From positions 1,426,001 to 1,490,000 of the forward strand of contig NW_008805070.1 in NCBI RefSeq assembly GCF_000004825.1: 64,000 nucleotides of DNA, given 5' to 3'. The translations under genes and the position numbers were made by a program. Below are positions 9,526-22,135 of the stretch, one piece after another. The notes under the pieces are model-generated. The model had not been told where the DNA came from and ran no database searches. It was given only the letters and a program-made list of their open reading frames with translations. This DNA is from Heterostelium album PN500 (lineage: Eukaryota; Evosea; Eumycetozoa; Acytosteliales; Acytosteliaceae). Numbering within the stretch: position 1 is the first letter of the stretch; every line of letters starts with the position of its first letter.

Positions 9526-11094
9526 TTAATGGAATAATATAAGTTGATTCTCGAGTGATGATATATCTGTGAATCCACCTTTCATTGTTTGTCCATAAAG
9601 AGAGTATACAATGAAACAATTGGTAGTGTGTCTTCTTAAATGATAATGTTTATCCAAGATTAATGATGTTATTGAATCAGGAAGTGTTCCTAGTTTACTG
9701 GCATAGTAAGTGAAGCTATGATGAATTGTTCTTAGCGAGGCAGGGAATGCTTTCTTTGCAATCGGTTTATCATATTCACCAAGATCTAATGTCTCTAAAC
9801 CCTTTGGGAATGAACCAACTGATATCTCTGCACTGTAGGCACTGTTTAAAATGAGTTCTTTCAGATTGGCAGGAAGATCACCGTATGATAACTTTTGATT
9901 AAAGTTACAACCAAATTCCAATGATTCCAAGTTATCGGGTAGTATGTATTGCACATCGATAGCATTGTTAAAGTTTTGTGGTAATTTCAACTTTCTAAGC
10001 GATTGTGGTAGTTTGATTTTGAAATGTGGAGACATCTCTATGTTGAGACTCTCCAACGATGTAAGCTGAGTAATGATATCTGGCGATTCTAAACTAATAT
10101 TAGTTCCAAGTGTTAGGTGCTGAAGTGACTTTGGTAATATACCGCTATTGATATGTAAGCCAGTTCCATAGCCAGCGATATATGGATTAGACACTGATAA
10201 GGTTAAGTTGGTCAGAGATGGAGGAAGATCACTTGAAGCTAGATGTCTTTCAGTGGTGTGGGGCCATCTGATTATCATGGTTGTAATCGATGTCATCATA
10301 CTAAAATACTGTAAATGCTTTGATGTTATATTTACAGTGTGTAGTCTCGGTGGTAAAGGAATCAAAGTTGTTTCGATAGCGAATGGTTTACGACCATTCG
10401 ATCTACAAATTAAAACCTCTAGATTTTGAGGAAGTTGAATAGGTAGTGCTACATCCAATGTGTTGAGTTCGAGGTAACGAAGAGATTCTGGGAATGTAGT
10501 TGGTTTGGTCGTCGACTTGTTTGTAAAGCTATCAAGGATAAGAGTGTCGATTCGATCAGGAAGCAAAGGTAAATCGTCATAAACTGGATGAATGAACGAT
10601 ACTGATTTAATGCTAGCAGGTATTTTTTTGGTTGTTGTTGTTGTTGGCATAGACGTAGCAATCATAGATTCCGACTTGCCTAAGAAAATGTTGGCTACTC
10701 TACCGATGATCTCTAATTCTTTGGCTGTTGTCAGTGTCTGTTGTCTAGGTATTTCATCTCTTTCTATTGATTGTTTTAATTCAATGTTAAAATGTTGGTT
10801 CGATATTAATTTTTATTGCTTTATACTAATAATACCTTTAATAACTATTGACGTTGATTCTTGAAATTTTAATTGATTTCTGAAAGAGTTGAAATTGAAA
10901 TTGGAATTATTTAGTTTATTAGAGTTATAATGTAAAGTAAGATATTTGTGTCTTTCATAGAACCACTTTCTACAAACTAAGCTAAAGCATATTCTATCCA
11001 AGTTGCTGGCAAGACTATTTGTAAGCTCTGCTAATAATAAATGTGACAAGTTATAGATTATAGTTTTGTTATTATTGTTATTGTTTGTGATCAT
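9526..11094 (-). CDS. F-box/FNIP-repeat protein, paralogue 2 of a tandem triplet
   Basis: Exon 1 (11094-10836) carries the F-box-like segment (SHLLLAELTNSLASNLDRIC). A 72 bp intron (10835-10764; GTATTA...CAATAG) leads to exon 2 (10763-9526). The join is phase 1 and restores IVIK-ERDEIP, matching paralogue 1. The product is about 498 residues. The FNIP/LRR half is very close to the neighbouring copies (for example QSLRKLKLPQNFNNAIDVQY). The tandem arrangement and near identity with paralogue 3 indicate recent local duplication. It also has a short Thr/Lys-rich insert (SMPTTTTTKK) absent from paralogue 1. Confidence 0.8.
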
Positions 11095-11198
11095 CTATTT
11101 TTTTTTTATAAGATTTTTAAATGTTAAAAAGTACAAATATTTTTATCATCCAGATTGGTCAAAAAATTTCTCTTTTTTTAACCACAAAAAATATAAAT

Positions 11199-12551
11199 TT
11201 AATTTATTAATATAAGTTGATTCTCGAGTGATGATATATCTGTGAATCCACCTTTCATTGTTTGTCCATAAAGATAGTATACAATGAAACAATTGGTAGT
11301 GTGTCTTCTTAAATGATAATGTTTATCCAAGATTAATGATGTTATTGAATCAGGAAGTGTTCCTAGTTTACTGGCATAGTAAGTGAAACTATGATGAATT
11401 GTTCTTAGCGAGGCAGGGAATGCTTTCTTTGCAATCGGGTTAACATATTCACCAAGATCTAATGTCTCTAAACCCTTTGGGAATGAACCAACTGTTATCT
11501 CTGCACTGTACGAACTGTTTAAAATGAGTTCTTTCAGATTGGCAGGAAGATCACCGTATGATAACTTTTGATTAAAGTTACAACCAAATTCCAATGATTC
11601 CAAGTTATCAGGTAGTATGTATTGCACATCGATAGCATTGTTAAAGTTTTGTGGTAATTTCAACTTTCTAAGTGATTGTGGTAGTTTGATTTTGAAATGT
11701 GGAGACATCTCTATGTTGAGACTCTCCAACGATGTAAGCTGAGTAATAATATCTTGTGATTCTAAACTAATATTCATTCCAAGTATTAGGTGTTTAAGTG
11801 ACTTTGGTAATACACCTCTGTTGATCAGTAAGCCAGTTCCATAGCGAGCGATATATGGATTAGACACCGTTAAGGTTAAGTTGATCAAAGATGGAGGAAG
11901 ATCACTTGAAGCTAGATGTCTATCAGAGTTGTGTAGCCATCTGATTTTCATGGTTGTAATCGATGTCATCATACTAAAGCCCTCTAATTGCTTTGAGGTT
12001 ATATGTACAGTGTGTAGTCTCGGTGGTAAAGGAATCAAAGTTGTTTCGATAGCAAATGATTTTTGATCATTCGATCTACAAATGAAAACCTCTAGATTAT
12101 GAGGCAGTTGAATAGGTAGCACTACATCAAACGAGTTGAATTCGATGTGACGAACATATTTTGGGAAAGTAGATGGTTTAGTTGTCGACCTGTTTGAAAC
12201 GTATCCAAGTTTCAGAGTTTCGATCTCTAATTCCTTGTCTGTTTATATTGTCAATTGTATAATTAGTTCTTCTTTTTCTTTTGTTTTTAATTCACTAACA
12301 TTGCTATTAAATTTCTATTTACTTTTAATAACATCTTGAAATTTTAATTGATTTCCGAAGGAGTTGAAATTGAAATTATTTAGTTTATTAGAGTTATAAT
12401 GTAAAACAAGATATTTGTCTCTTTCATAGAACCACTTTCTACAAACTAAACTAAAGCATATTTTATCCAAGTTGCTCACAAGATTATTTGTAATCTCTGC
12501 TAATAATAAATGTGAAAACCTAAATATTATAGTATTATTATTTGTGATCAT
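11199..12551 (-). CDS. F-box/FNIP-repeat protein, paralogue 3, shortened
   Basis: Exon 1 (12551-12323) encodes the F-box-like region (SHLLLAEITNNLVSNLDKIC). An 84 bp intron (12322-12239) joins in phase 1 to exon 2 (12238-11199), giving about 422 residues. The reading VIKNKELEIETLKLGYVSNR continues without a stop into the FNIP/LRR part, so the gene looks intact. Compared with paralogue 2 it lacks roughly 50 codons just after the splice, while the C-terminal 300 residues are almost identical. The missing block probably reflects a deletion or a different acceptor choice. Confidence 0.75.
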
Positions 12552-12641
12552 CTACTTTTTTTTTTATTGTTATATCTTATTCTTTAAATCAGGTCAATGA
12601 TAATTAAACAGAAAAATTATTATTTGTCGACCGACCAATTA

Positions 12642-12790
12642 CAAAACAAAACTGGCTCTTGCTTGTAACCATAAATCGAATAAAATAAAATCTGATCACA
12701 TTAACCCCACTAATTTTTAACATTAAAATGTTAACATTTTTTTTAAAATTAATGCGCAGGCGAAAGTTGTTGGGAGCCAGTTTTGTTTTG
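12642..12790. repeat. 149 bp element with 17 bp perfect terminal inverted repeats
   Basis: CAAAACAAAACTGGCTC at 12642-12658 is the exact reverse complement of 12774-12790. Between them lies an 18-base palindrome (TTAACATTAAAATGTTAA, near 12717-12734). It occupies most of the spacer between paralogue 3 and the next gene upstream. It could be a MITE-like insertion or a transcript hairpin; no clear target-site duplication is visible. Confidence 0.6.
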
Positions 12791-12826
12791 CAAAAAAAAA
12801 CTAAAAGTCAAAAATTTAATATTTAT

Positions 12827-15796
12827 TTAATCAGTTGATCTTTTGAATTTATAAAGTTGATCTCCAATAGGTTCAAACTTCCCAATATTAAAAGAGTTGG
12901 CTGATAAAACTGATTGATTTAACATTGGAATATAGATTTCTTTTTGCTTTAAACCAATGTAAATCAATTTTACAATTTTAATTTGTTGGCTTTTTTCTTG
13001 ATTCAGAACATCGAAAATTTGATTTAACTCGGTTGCTAACGAAATGGGATCAATCTTGTTTTGTCCGTTTACACCAATATTATATTGGATAGTCAATTTC
13101 GATATGTTTGGGTTCAGATTGATGAATCCAATGAAGAAATCGAGATTTAGAGTTTGATTGAGTGTGATCGAGCTTAATTTCGGAGAGGTCTGAAAGATAT
13201 GCGACATATGATCAAAATTCCTACATATATATTGTGTCTTAGGACCGACTACGATCTTTCTAAGATTGGAAAGAATTATATTCTTTGAGAGGTCAATATC
13301 ATAACTGCAAGTTGTGATCAGAGAGTGTTGATCAGGTTTGTCAATTGAGATAGAATGTGATGACGGAGATGCTGAGATATTGACATTGGGTCTGGATTTT
13401 CTGAGTTCCAGAAGAGATGACATTGCGTCACTCACCAATAATGAGTTTGATTGCGTTATTAATTCCACGGAAACCAATTGATCTTTGTTGGAGTGAAGCA
13501 TGCTTTGAAATTGGACACTCCCTCCGGGTCCTATTGCTAGGAATTTTAGGAATTTCAAATTTTTGAAATTTGGTGTCTTTTCCTGATATCCAAATGCAAT
13601 TTGTTTATAGGATTCTAGATTGTCAATACACTCTGAAATATGAATAAGGGGAATATACTTCAATTCCGTACAATCCAAGTGAGGTGGTGGTTTCTTGAAT
13701 AAACAAAATTTCGATCCAATATGATCTATAGTACTTTCAATTCGGATGGTCACATTTGGGATGTTGGTAAAGAGTGATGAACAACAATTAAAGAAATCTT
13801 TGGAAACCATTGAAAGCTGCACCTTCCATTTCGTGTCCATGTATTTATCAAAGAGTAACATTGAAATGATATGCTTAAGAATCACATAAGTGAGAGTTCG
13901 TGTAGGTTTGGTGATACAGCCAATAAAAAACGATTGTGATTTCTGATTCTCCGGAAAGAATCGATTGATATATGAAAATGATCGTTGATATGATAAGATA
14001 TTGAAAGCAATTCGGTCATCTAACTTTTTGAATATTTTACTGATCAAAGTTGGATCATGATTATGTATCTTTTCAAACAATTTGAAACCAATTGAAAAGA
14101 ATGGATCTAATTGAATAAAATCTTCGAGGAATTTCGCGTACAATAACTCTAAAAACACCACGACATTGTCAATACTCTCGATTTCCAGGAGAAATTTCAT
14201 CGAACCAATGTCCTTAAATAGCATAGTATTAATCTTTTTGTCCAATATTTTACTGGTTGTAGTTGTACATGGCAAAGAGAGAGCGAATTTACAAAATTTG
14301 AATGAATTTTGATTAAAATACCCAGTTTCAAAGATCTGTAAATGCTTTTGGTCTGTGAAGAATCTTGAAGCAAATCTGAGGAATTTAATTCGATAGGATA
14401 AAAGCAAACTAAGATCTTGGCAAGTCCACCAGTTGGAATAATCTCGATTATTAAAAAATTCAAGAAATTCTTGTTTGAATGGTGTCAGAACACTTATGAT
14501 TAACTCGCGATCCAATGATTCCATGAGAATGAGTGATTTAAACAATACTCTAAGTATAGCTGGCTCTTTAACTCGTTGATAGAAATACAACAATATCTTG
14601 GATAAAGCGTCGCCACAGTGATTTATGTATAGTTTCCTTAACAATACTTTTGTAATATTGACATCATTCGATTTGATATATTCCAAAAGACGATTAAAAA
14701 GGTTTGAAGGCATTTCAATGGATCTCACTCTGTAGATGTCGAAAATAAGCAATGATTCCAAATTCCTTATTCCAACGTGTAATGGAAATTGACGAATCAT
14801 CATCTCTCCAAACTCTGGTGTTTCCAATCGTTGTAGATCAACGCTGACATCTCTGATAAAGAATGAATTCATTTTAAACAAAGAGCCAACCAGTATCTTT
14901 TTGTTTGAACTGCTTGATAAAAACAAATCGATTATATTGCTTTGCTTTACTTTTACTCTTTTATTCAGCCAGTGTTGGTGCTCTTCATCGACTTTCTCCT
15001 GAGGATTAAGCCATCCAACACTCATCAGAATACTAAAGAATGTAAGATATTCATTTGATTGTGCATCATCGTTACCCAAAATACTTAAATGAATAACATT
15101 AAGTTAGTTAATATTAAAGTAAATGGTTGTCAATAAAGTAAGTAACATACCAAAATATTAATTTATCGTTTTTAATAATTTGTTCAAGTAAACTAACATT
15201 GTCATTCAATATATACCATAATAATAATGTCTTGTTATGAATTGAAAGATTTGAAATACAGTTTTTGTTGTTATGTTCGTCCTCGATACTCTTAAAAAAA
15301 TAAGATTCAATGTCGAGCGATTTGTTTAACAATTTAAAACGTTGAATGGTACTGAATGAATATTCTATCTCTATACTCTTCAAAAAGATATGCATAATAA
15401 CATCTAAAACATCATTATGATCACAGAATGAAAGTAGGTAACCGATGTAACAAGCATCATTGAAAAGTGGTGTATTCATTGCTTTTGAGATAAACGTTTG
15501 ATCGACCGATGTCTTATCAGATTTAATCTGGCTGAAATATTCTGAAATACATTGCTTAACATCATCAAACAGATCGATATTACTATCTTTATCACTGGCC
15601 ATCTATTTAGATGAATTACAATGTTAATGTTAATGATCTGTTCTTAATTACAAACCAAAAAAATCTAAGAGATAGAAAGTAGTATAAATACCTTAAAGAT
15701 AAAAGAAGAAATCAATGAGAATTCATTTTCTTCATTGAGATCAAGTTGATTTAATGTACAAAATGTCTTTGTTATTAACTGCTTAATTTTGGACAT
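12827..15796 (-). CDS. Large dictyostelid F-box-like/LRR protein, three exons, 937 residues
   Basis: The inferred exons are 15796-15692, 15602-15151 and 15083-12827. Introns at 15691-15603 (GTATTT...AATAG, phase 0) and 15150-15084 (GTATGT...TTTAAG, phase 2) keep the frame open. The N-terminal two thirds is helical and leucine-rich without a named domain. Near residue 560 a segment of the form LKHIISMLLFDKYMDTKWK with LSMVSKDFFNCCSSLF resembles the degenerate F-box of dictyostelid F-box/LRR proteins. It is followed by a region with LRR-like spacing (PNISKLTIQYN, SKLSSITLNQTLN). A role as ubiquitin-ligase adaptor is an inference. The first small exon (MSKIKQLITKTFCTLNQLDL) is the least certain part. 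Confidence 0.65.
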
Positions 15797-16061
15797 TAAA
15801 ATTAACTATCTATGTAGATTTGTATTTTATATGATATTATTATAAAAATTAGATATGGATGGTTACTATACAGATAAACATCTTTCGTTAATTGTAACAA
15901 ATAGTATTATTCACAATTTTAGATATTATTAGATTTTTTTTTAATCAAAATTTTGAATTCCAAATTAAGACAATTTATTTTGGATTGTTTCTGGAATACT
16001 TTTTACATTTTTTATTATTTATTTAGTAATTACATTTTACACTTTTAAAATGAGTATTTAC

Positions 16062-17225
16062 TTATGGTGTGTTGTTAAGGATTGAGGTGATAGCAGTCTC
16101 GAAATTTGTCGATGGCAAAACACCGATGAGTTGGGATGTTGCCGTGGTGTCTAACTGAGCGTTATAAGGTCTTGGTGCACCAGAAGGCTTACTGTTTCCA
16201 GGCTTGATCTGCGAGGCATCGATACCTAAAACCTTTGCCATTACAACGGCCATTTCATATTTAGTAAGCTTTTGATTATCGGTAAAGTGATAGATTCCCG
16301 AAATTGAATCACCATTCTCTTTCTTTTTACAAATTAACATTAATGTACATTTAGCAACATCATCTACCAATGTCGGGTATCTTAACTATATATATATATA
16401 TATACATACGTAAAGATAATAAATAATATATTAATAAAAATTATCAAAAGACAATCATATTTAGTTTTCCACTTACTTGCCAATTATCGATTTCAACGTT
16501 TGCATTCTTTTTGATCTGTTCTGCGACTACGGTTACAGCGCTCTCTGATAGTGTTTCAACTTGTCCATATAATACAGGTACTCTAAGAATTATCTTTGTT
16601 CAATTATTAGTTTTATAGAAAAGACAATCGGTGTATTATTATTTTTATATTGTTTTAATATTTAAAACATACATTTCTTGGATTCTTTAAACAAACAACT
16701 TCGGATGCTCTCTTTGTCTCACCGTAGAATGAAAGTGGATTAGTTTGAGCGTCTGTCTTGTAGGGTGCATTCTCACCATCGAAAACATAGTCCGATGAAA
16801 TCAAAACAAGATAAGCACCAACATTCATAGCCAATTCATTAATAAATTCTGTTGATCTTTTTTAAAGATAATTTATTATAATAAGATATTAGTATTACAA
16901 GAATATATTATATTTATGTATATAATACTTACTTAACATTAAGTTGAATTACTCTATCTTTATCGTTTTCACAGATATCAGGTCTTCTCTCAGCAGCGGA
17001 ATGTATAATTACATCTGGTTTGAATCGGTTTACAATGTCTGTCAATTGAACACGGTCGTTGATATCTACATGCTCCAAAGGGAATTGATTCTTATACTTT
17101 TCATATCTTGAAAATGCCAAACCCAACACGTTGAACTTGTCGGCACAACCAGCGAATGTTCTCATGAAAGCTCTTCCTAACAATCCACTGCTACCTGTAA
17201 CTAATACTCTAATTTTATCTGTCAT
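16062..17225 (-). CDS. MAT2B-like methionine adenosyltransferase regulatory subunit (extended SDR), four exons
   Basis: The exons are 17225-16933, 16856-16673, 16593-16477 and 16385-16062, with phase 2, 0 and 0 joins, giving 305 residues. The N-terminus has the Rossmann motif [14 protein letters not shown]. The active-site-like YxxxK is present as [10 protein letters not shown], and [10 protein letters not shown] is rebuilt exactly across the second intron. [16 protein letters not shown] and [14 protein letters not shown] match the C-terminal part of MAT2B and dTDP-4-dehydrorhamnose reductases. In animals MAT2B regulates MAT2A, which makes S-adenosylmethionine. Assignment to MAT2B rather than a bacterial-type RmlD enzyme rests on recalled sequence character and needs a database comparison. 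Confidence 0.8.
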
Positions 17226-17855
17226 ATTTTATTTATTTATTTATTATTTACTTTTTTATTTTCTTTATATAAATTATAATAATAATAATAATAATGATAT
17301 ATATACACAAACTAATTAAATTGATTTTTAATTAATACTTACAGAGAATCTCCTCAATCCTTGAACTTCACCACCAAAATTAAAATCTCTTTTCAAAAAA
17401 AATAGAAAAAAAAAAAATGAATAATTTAAAAAAAAAAATCAAAGAGATATGATGATTTTATAACATTTTTTAATAATAATTTATTTAATCAGATTAATGA
17501 CAATTATGCAGAGATTGAAGATATAGACAATTGAACTAAAGAGAGTGAAAAGAAGGTTTTGTCTACCTATAATGGTGAGGTTGATAACCATATGGGATAT
17601 TAAAAAAATTATCGTATCTAAAGATCTTATTGTTCTGTTATTTTTATAAATGTATCGTAAATTTATAGAGTTAATAAAAAAACAAAGAGATAGAAGAGTA
17701 AATTGTTTTTGTTTTTGTTTTTTAAATATATAATAAGAAGAAGGGTGTGCAGATCAGGTTTATTATAAGTTTATAGGTTTTTGTTGTTGTTTTAAATAAA
17801 GATGATAATATTCTATATATATATATATAAATTTTCTGGATATTTTCAAACTATT
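17226..17855. other. Intergenic region
   Basis: About 630 bp between two genes on the same strand. On the reverse strand, 17390-17342 reads AT-poor and ends in a consensus donor GTAAGTA. It could be a non-coding leader exon of the MAT2B-like gene, since no in-frame join to its ATG works. The rest is AT-rich with (TA)n near 17815-17830. Confidence 0.35.
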
Positions 17856-19496
17856 TTATAATCTCCCTGAACTACCTACTAAAACCTTCAATTTAAAGAC
17901 AAACTTTCCAAGGAACTTGTGCTTTTTCTCTTTTGGACTTCTCTTGTGGCCGTACATATCTTTGTCGTGCAGTCCGTTGCTTGCTCCTTCACCATCTTTC
18001 TGTGCATTGTAAAATGTAGCTCCCTCAATGAGACTCTGTTTATATTTCTTTAGGATGGCACTCTTACCGACGTATGCCAGTGCATTGCCCATGAGAATAG
18101 ATCCATCGGTGGCCGACGACCAGAATCTAGCGTCACCAGTGTCACTGCTTGGTGGGAAAAAGTTAAGAGCGACCACTTTTCCTTTTCCTTTGTTGAGCTC
18201 TGCTACCAGTGGGAAGTTGTTTGACCATTCAGCAACCAAAGCGGCATCGGGATGCAGTGCTCCTGGACAGTAAAACGACGATCTGCCACCGTCTAGCGAT
18301 TTGACATCGTTCATAATTGGATGTTCCGGCAAGAATACCTTTCCAAGAGTCAGTGGCTTCTTTCCGTTGGTGTCGTGTTGTCTGGACGGTGTGATAGGAT
18401 GGTAGTTCTGTTCCAGGAATCTGCCTTTGAGGAATCCGTTACGCAGATTATTACAATTTGTAAAGACAGTCACTACAACTCCACCACCATTGTCGACATA
18501 GTCAGCGAGAACATCACCCATAGCTTGACCACACATGAATGCCGATGAATTATAACTGTACACCAATACACCAGCATACTTTTGTAGTTCCTCCAGAGTT
18601 GGGATTCTCTTTTGAGTATAGAAATGTTCGATTCTCTTTATACCAACTGATCTTAACTTTGAACAAATATCATCCATACAAGAAGATTGTGCTACAGGTC
18701 CTCCTAAAACTAAAAATGATCCCTAAAATAAATAAATAGTGTAAGTATTAATTGTTCATAATAAAAAAGATGTTATTATAATTACTTTTCTTAAACGATA
18801 AAATCTTTTCCAAGACGTTTCAAATGGTGGCTTTATATATCTCTGTAAACATGGATAGTTAAATTGACATATACTCTTAAATATATATTCATCTTCACAT
18901 AGTCTTCTCCAGGTCTTTGAAACAAAGAGACAGCTGTAAAGGTCGGAAGTTGTCAAGAAGGAAAGAATGGTAATTAAAATCTCCTCTGGGAATTGACTCA
19001 GAAGATCCTCTAGTTGTTTGGCCGATAAGGATGATTCGATTGGCGATGTAATCATTGGAGTTTGAGTACTTAAATTAAATGGTGAATAGGAAATATCCAT
19101 TGGCGAATAGTTCATGTTTGGTGTCGACTGATAGTTGGATCTTGGTGTCATAGCAAAAGAAGCTGGTTCGCTCTCGCAATGTGTATTCTTGTGTAAATTA
19201 TTCGAGGTATTCACTCTATTTCTATGTATTATCATATTGTTGTTGTTGTTGTTGTTGCTGTTGCTACTATATGGTGATGTAATGGTTATTGTATTGCTAC
19301 TGCTCGCTATCGATGGTGATTGAGTTAGGGTTTTGAAATTACTGACAGACTCTTTAGAATAATGAAATTTAGGAGTGACTGGAGCTGAATGTGGAAATTC
19401 CTGTGATTGTTGAGGTATATGTTTAAAGTTGTTATTGAATGGTCTGTAAGCTGAGTCCATCACTGGTGTTCCTCTCTTGAATGATGGTTGACTCAT
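17856..19496 (-). CDS. F-box protein fused to a glutamine-amidotransferase-like domain, two exons
   Basis: Exon 1 (19496-18786, 237 codons) has a low-complexity Ser/Asn/Pro-rich N-terminus and a good F-box at about residues 168-210 (QFPEEILITILSFLTTSDLY, KTWRRLCEDEYIF). A 63 bp intron (GTAATT...TTTTAG) joins in phase 0 to exon 2 (18722-17856), giving 525 residues. The C-terminal part begins GSFLVLGGPVAQSSCMDDI and continues with GVLVYSYNSSAFMCGQAMGD and DYVDNGGGVVVTVF. These are typical of class I glutamine-amidotransferase-like (ThuA/DJ-1-type) flavodoxin folds, with the loop GKGKVVALNFFPPSSDTGD later. No clear catalytic Cys-His pair could be assigned. It would act as an SCF adaptor whose substrate-binding part is an amidotransferase-like fold. 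Confidence 0.75.
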
Positions 19497-20004
19497 TCTT
19501 ATTGATTGGGAATATTGGTTGGTATATATATATTAAATAAATATTATTATTTTTTGTTGTTCTATTTCTAATGTTTTTTTGAAATTTAGTTAATTCCAAA
19601 AAGGATTATCCTATAAATATTTATTATTTACAATGAGTTTAAATTGTTAATATCCAAATTTGGTTTTGTAATTGTTATTCTATTCCAACAATAGCTATTG
19701 TTGTGTGTGAAAAAAGTTATTTTACGACGGAGCAAAACAACAAAAATGTAAATAAATTAATAAATAAAGACAAAAGGTTGTATATGGTGACAGAAATAAG
19801 CTATTCTGAAGTGGGGATTTTTGAATAAATAATATAAATATATAAAAATACAATTGTTTAAAAATAACAAAAAAAACAAAAAGTGAAATTAACAAAAAAC
19901 TATAATGTAACAACAATGATATTGAATTAGTACAAATAACAAAGTTTGAAACAATAGAACTATGACAAAACAATAGATAATCTGGATGTCAACAAAAATT
20001 GAAA

Positions 20005-20133
20005 ATGGAATTGGAAGCTAGCAACTTGATTCACCAACAACAAAAACAATCCCAAAAACAAAAAGGTTATTCAACTCTACCAACTACAGCCATAACAAAA
20101 TTAAAATTGATACTGAGTTTAGCATCGCGATGA
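20005..20133 (+). CDS. Candidate 42-residue small protein
   Basis: ATG with A-rich context opens MELEASNLIHQQQKQSQKQK and continues through GYSTLPTTAITKLKLILSLA to TGA. It is more codon-like than the surrounding spacer, and the Q/K-rich centre is common in dictyostelid proteins. There is no family match and no splice partner was found. It may be chance. Confidence 0.2.
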   Translation: MELEASNLIHQQQKQSQKQKGYSTLPTTAITKLKLILSLASR

Positions 20134-22027
20134 TTTCAATGTATTATTACTAACTTAATTTTAAGTTGGGAGTTAAGATTAAAGAAGAACAAGTGGTTGG
20201 TGTATTACTTCTACCCAAAGTGGGGTGGTATAAATGCAAATAATTACTGTTGGATTTTTAAAAAAAACAATAAAAACACAATAAAAAACAATAATATCTG
20301 TATGTGTTGAATAGGTATTGTTATAATTTTTATTGCAGTGTGAGTGTGTGTAAATATGTGGGTGGAATTTATGTGTTTGAATATTTTAGTTTTGACTTTA
20401 TAAGATGTTGTTATTTGTTTGATTTTTTTTAAACCAACGTTATTAATTAGTAGTTAGATTAGGTTGTATGTCTTTCACTGTGTTTGGATTTCTATTAATT
20501 AACGAGATAATGACATTGTGATTAGAGTAGTATCTTTTAGTGAAGCTGTTGGAAATTATTGTGTAAACACATTTCGCGATATTAAAATATTATTATGAAA
20601 TAGATAATAATTATGAATAGGAAATATGTTTGTTATTGTAGTTGTTGTTGGTGAAAATAAAGAATTTAAATCGAATGGGGGGTGATAAAGATTGTGTTTT
20701 AAATGGCGGGATTTCAAATGAAGTACCATATCTAATTGGACCAATGATTTTAATTTTGATATAATTGGATATGATAGGTTGTGAAAAAGGGAGATGGTAA
20801 ATCTAAGTATTCATACTATTCATCATTATTTAATTTAAAACTAATAATTGAATTTGTTGAATTAACTTGTATTATTATTTTTGTTTTTTTTTTTTTGAAA
20901 AAAACAATAATGATTTCCAATTGTTTACCTTTTGTTTTACAAATTAATCATATGAAATCCAAGTTTATAGGGAAATTGAATAAAATAATCTACTATCCTA
21001 TAAATCCAACTCTACTACTATAATTGTTTACTCGTTGAAATATTGATTCTGAATTCTAAAGATTGAAAATATAATAAAAAAAGGTTGAAGTTGTATTTGA
21101 AATTGGAAAAATAATTATTTAAACAATTAGTACAACTAATAGATAATTAAAATTAAATTATTGATAAACAAAAGAGTGACGATTTTGGTAATAAAATTAA
21201 AAGTTATTAGTTGGACTGTGGATTTAAAACAAAATTGTCAAATTGCTTGTGCACTACATTTCATATTTCCATTCGGATGTTACAAACATACATATATTTA
21301 AAGATAAATTTTAAAAGTCGAATATGTATTTACAGGTATTTTAAATTTTAATTTGGTATTGGTGTTAATAGTAATATTGGTTGTGGTATTAACTAATTGA
21401 CGCTATATGTTCTCTATCTCTATCTATATGCACTCACTTTCTCTTTGGTACTTTTAAATTATCTCTTTTGTATGTATGTAAATAAAAATTTTAAAAAAAA
21501 ATAAATAAACCAATTACAAATGTAATAATGTGTAATTAAACTATATACAAATATATAAAAAAGTTATATGTGTGTGTTTGTGTTCTCTGTGTGTTTGTTC
21601 TTAATTAAATTTTTAATTTTTAAAAAATATATTTTAAAAATGTGTTTGTTTGTTCTAATTTTATTTTTAAAAATGTACTTTAAGATATATAAATATGATG
21701 AATATGAATATGATATTGAATATGATGTTGTTGTTTCTTAATTATTATTATTTTTGTTTATTTGTTGATTTGGTTGAATTCCTTTGAACTTATAATGTAT
21801 GAATGAATATTTATTATTAAAATGTGTTTATTTTTAAAAATACGAATACTTAAAAAACACTGTTATTAATAATTATAGTAAAAATTTTAATTAAAAAATA
21901 CTAATTAATTAGATGGTGGTGTGTGTTTTTGTTTGTTAGTTTTTTTTCAGAGAGAGTGAAAAACATAGTTATAAAAAATTTATTTACATAAAGTCATTTT
22001 CAAAGATAGTGTGTGTTTTATCTTTTT

Positions 22028-22058
<31 letters not shown>

Positions 22059-22063
22059 GAAGA

Positions 22064-22135
22064 TTGATGGTGGGGCTATTACAGAGATTTGAGTTGTTGT
22101 ATTTTTAAAACAACACCCTTTTTTCTCACCATCAA
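22064..22135. ncRNA. Candidate structured RNA or stem-loop
   Basis: TTGATGGTG (22064-22072) pairs perfectly with CACCATCAA (22127-22135), closing a 72-base unit. An inner stem GTTGTT (22093-22098) pairs with AACAAC (22109-22114). The unit has noticeably higher G+C than the flanks and follows about 40 bases of T. It could be a structured RNA or simply a hairpin in a promoter; neither strand is preferred by the sequence. Confidence 0.25.

Noticed and set aside
20556-20744. Reverse-strand open frames in the 4 kb spacer
   Set aside because: Two overlapping frames are equally open, starts are non-ATG or absent, and no family similarity is visible.
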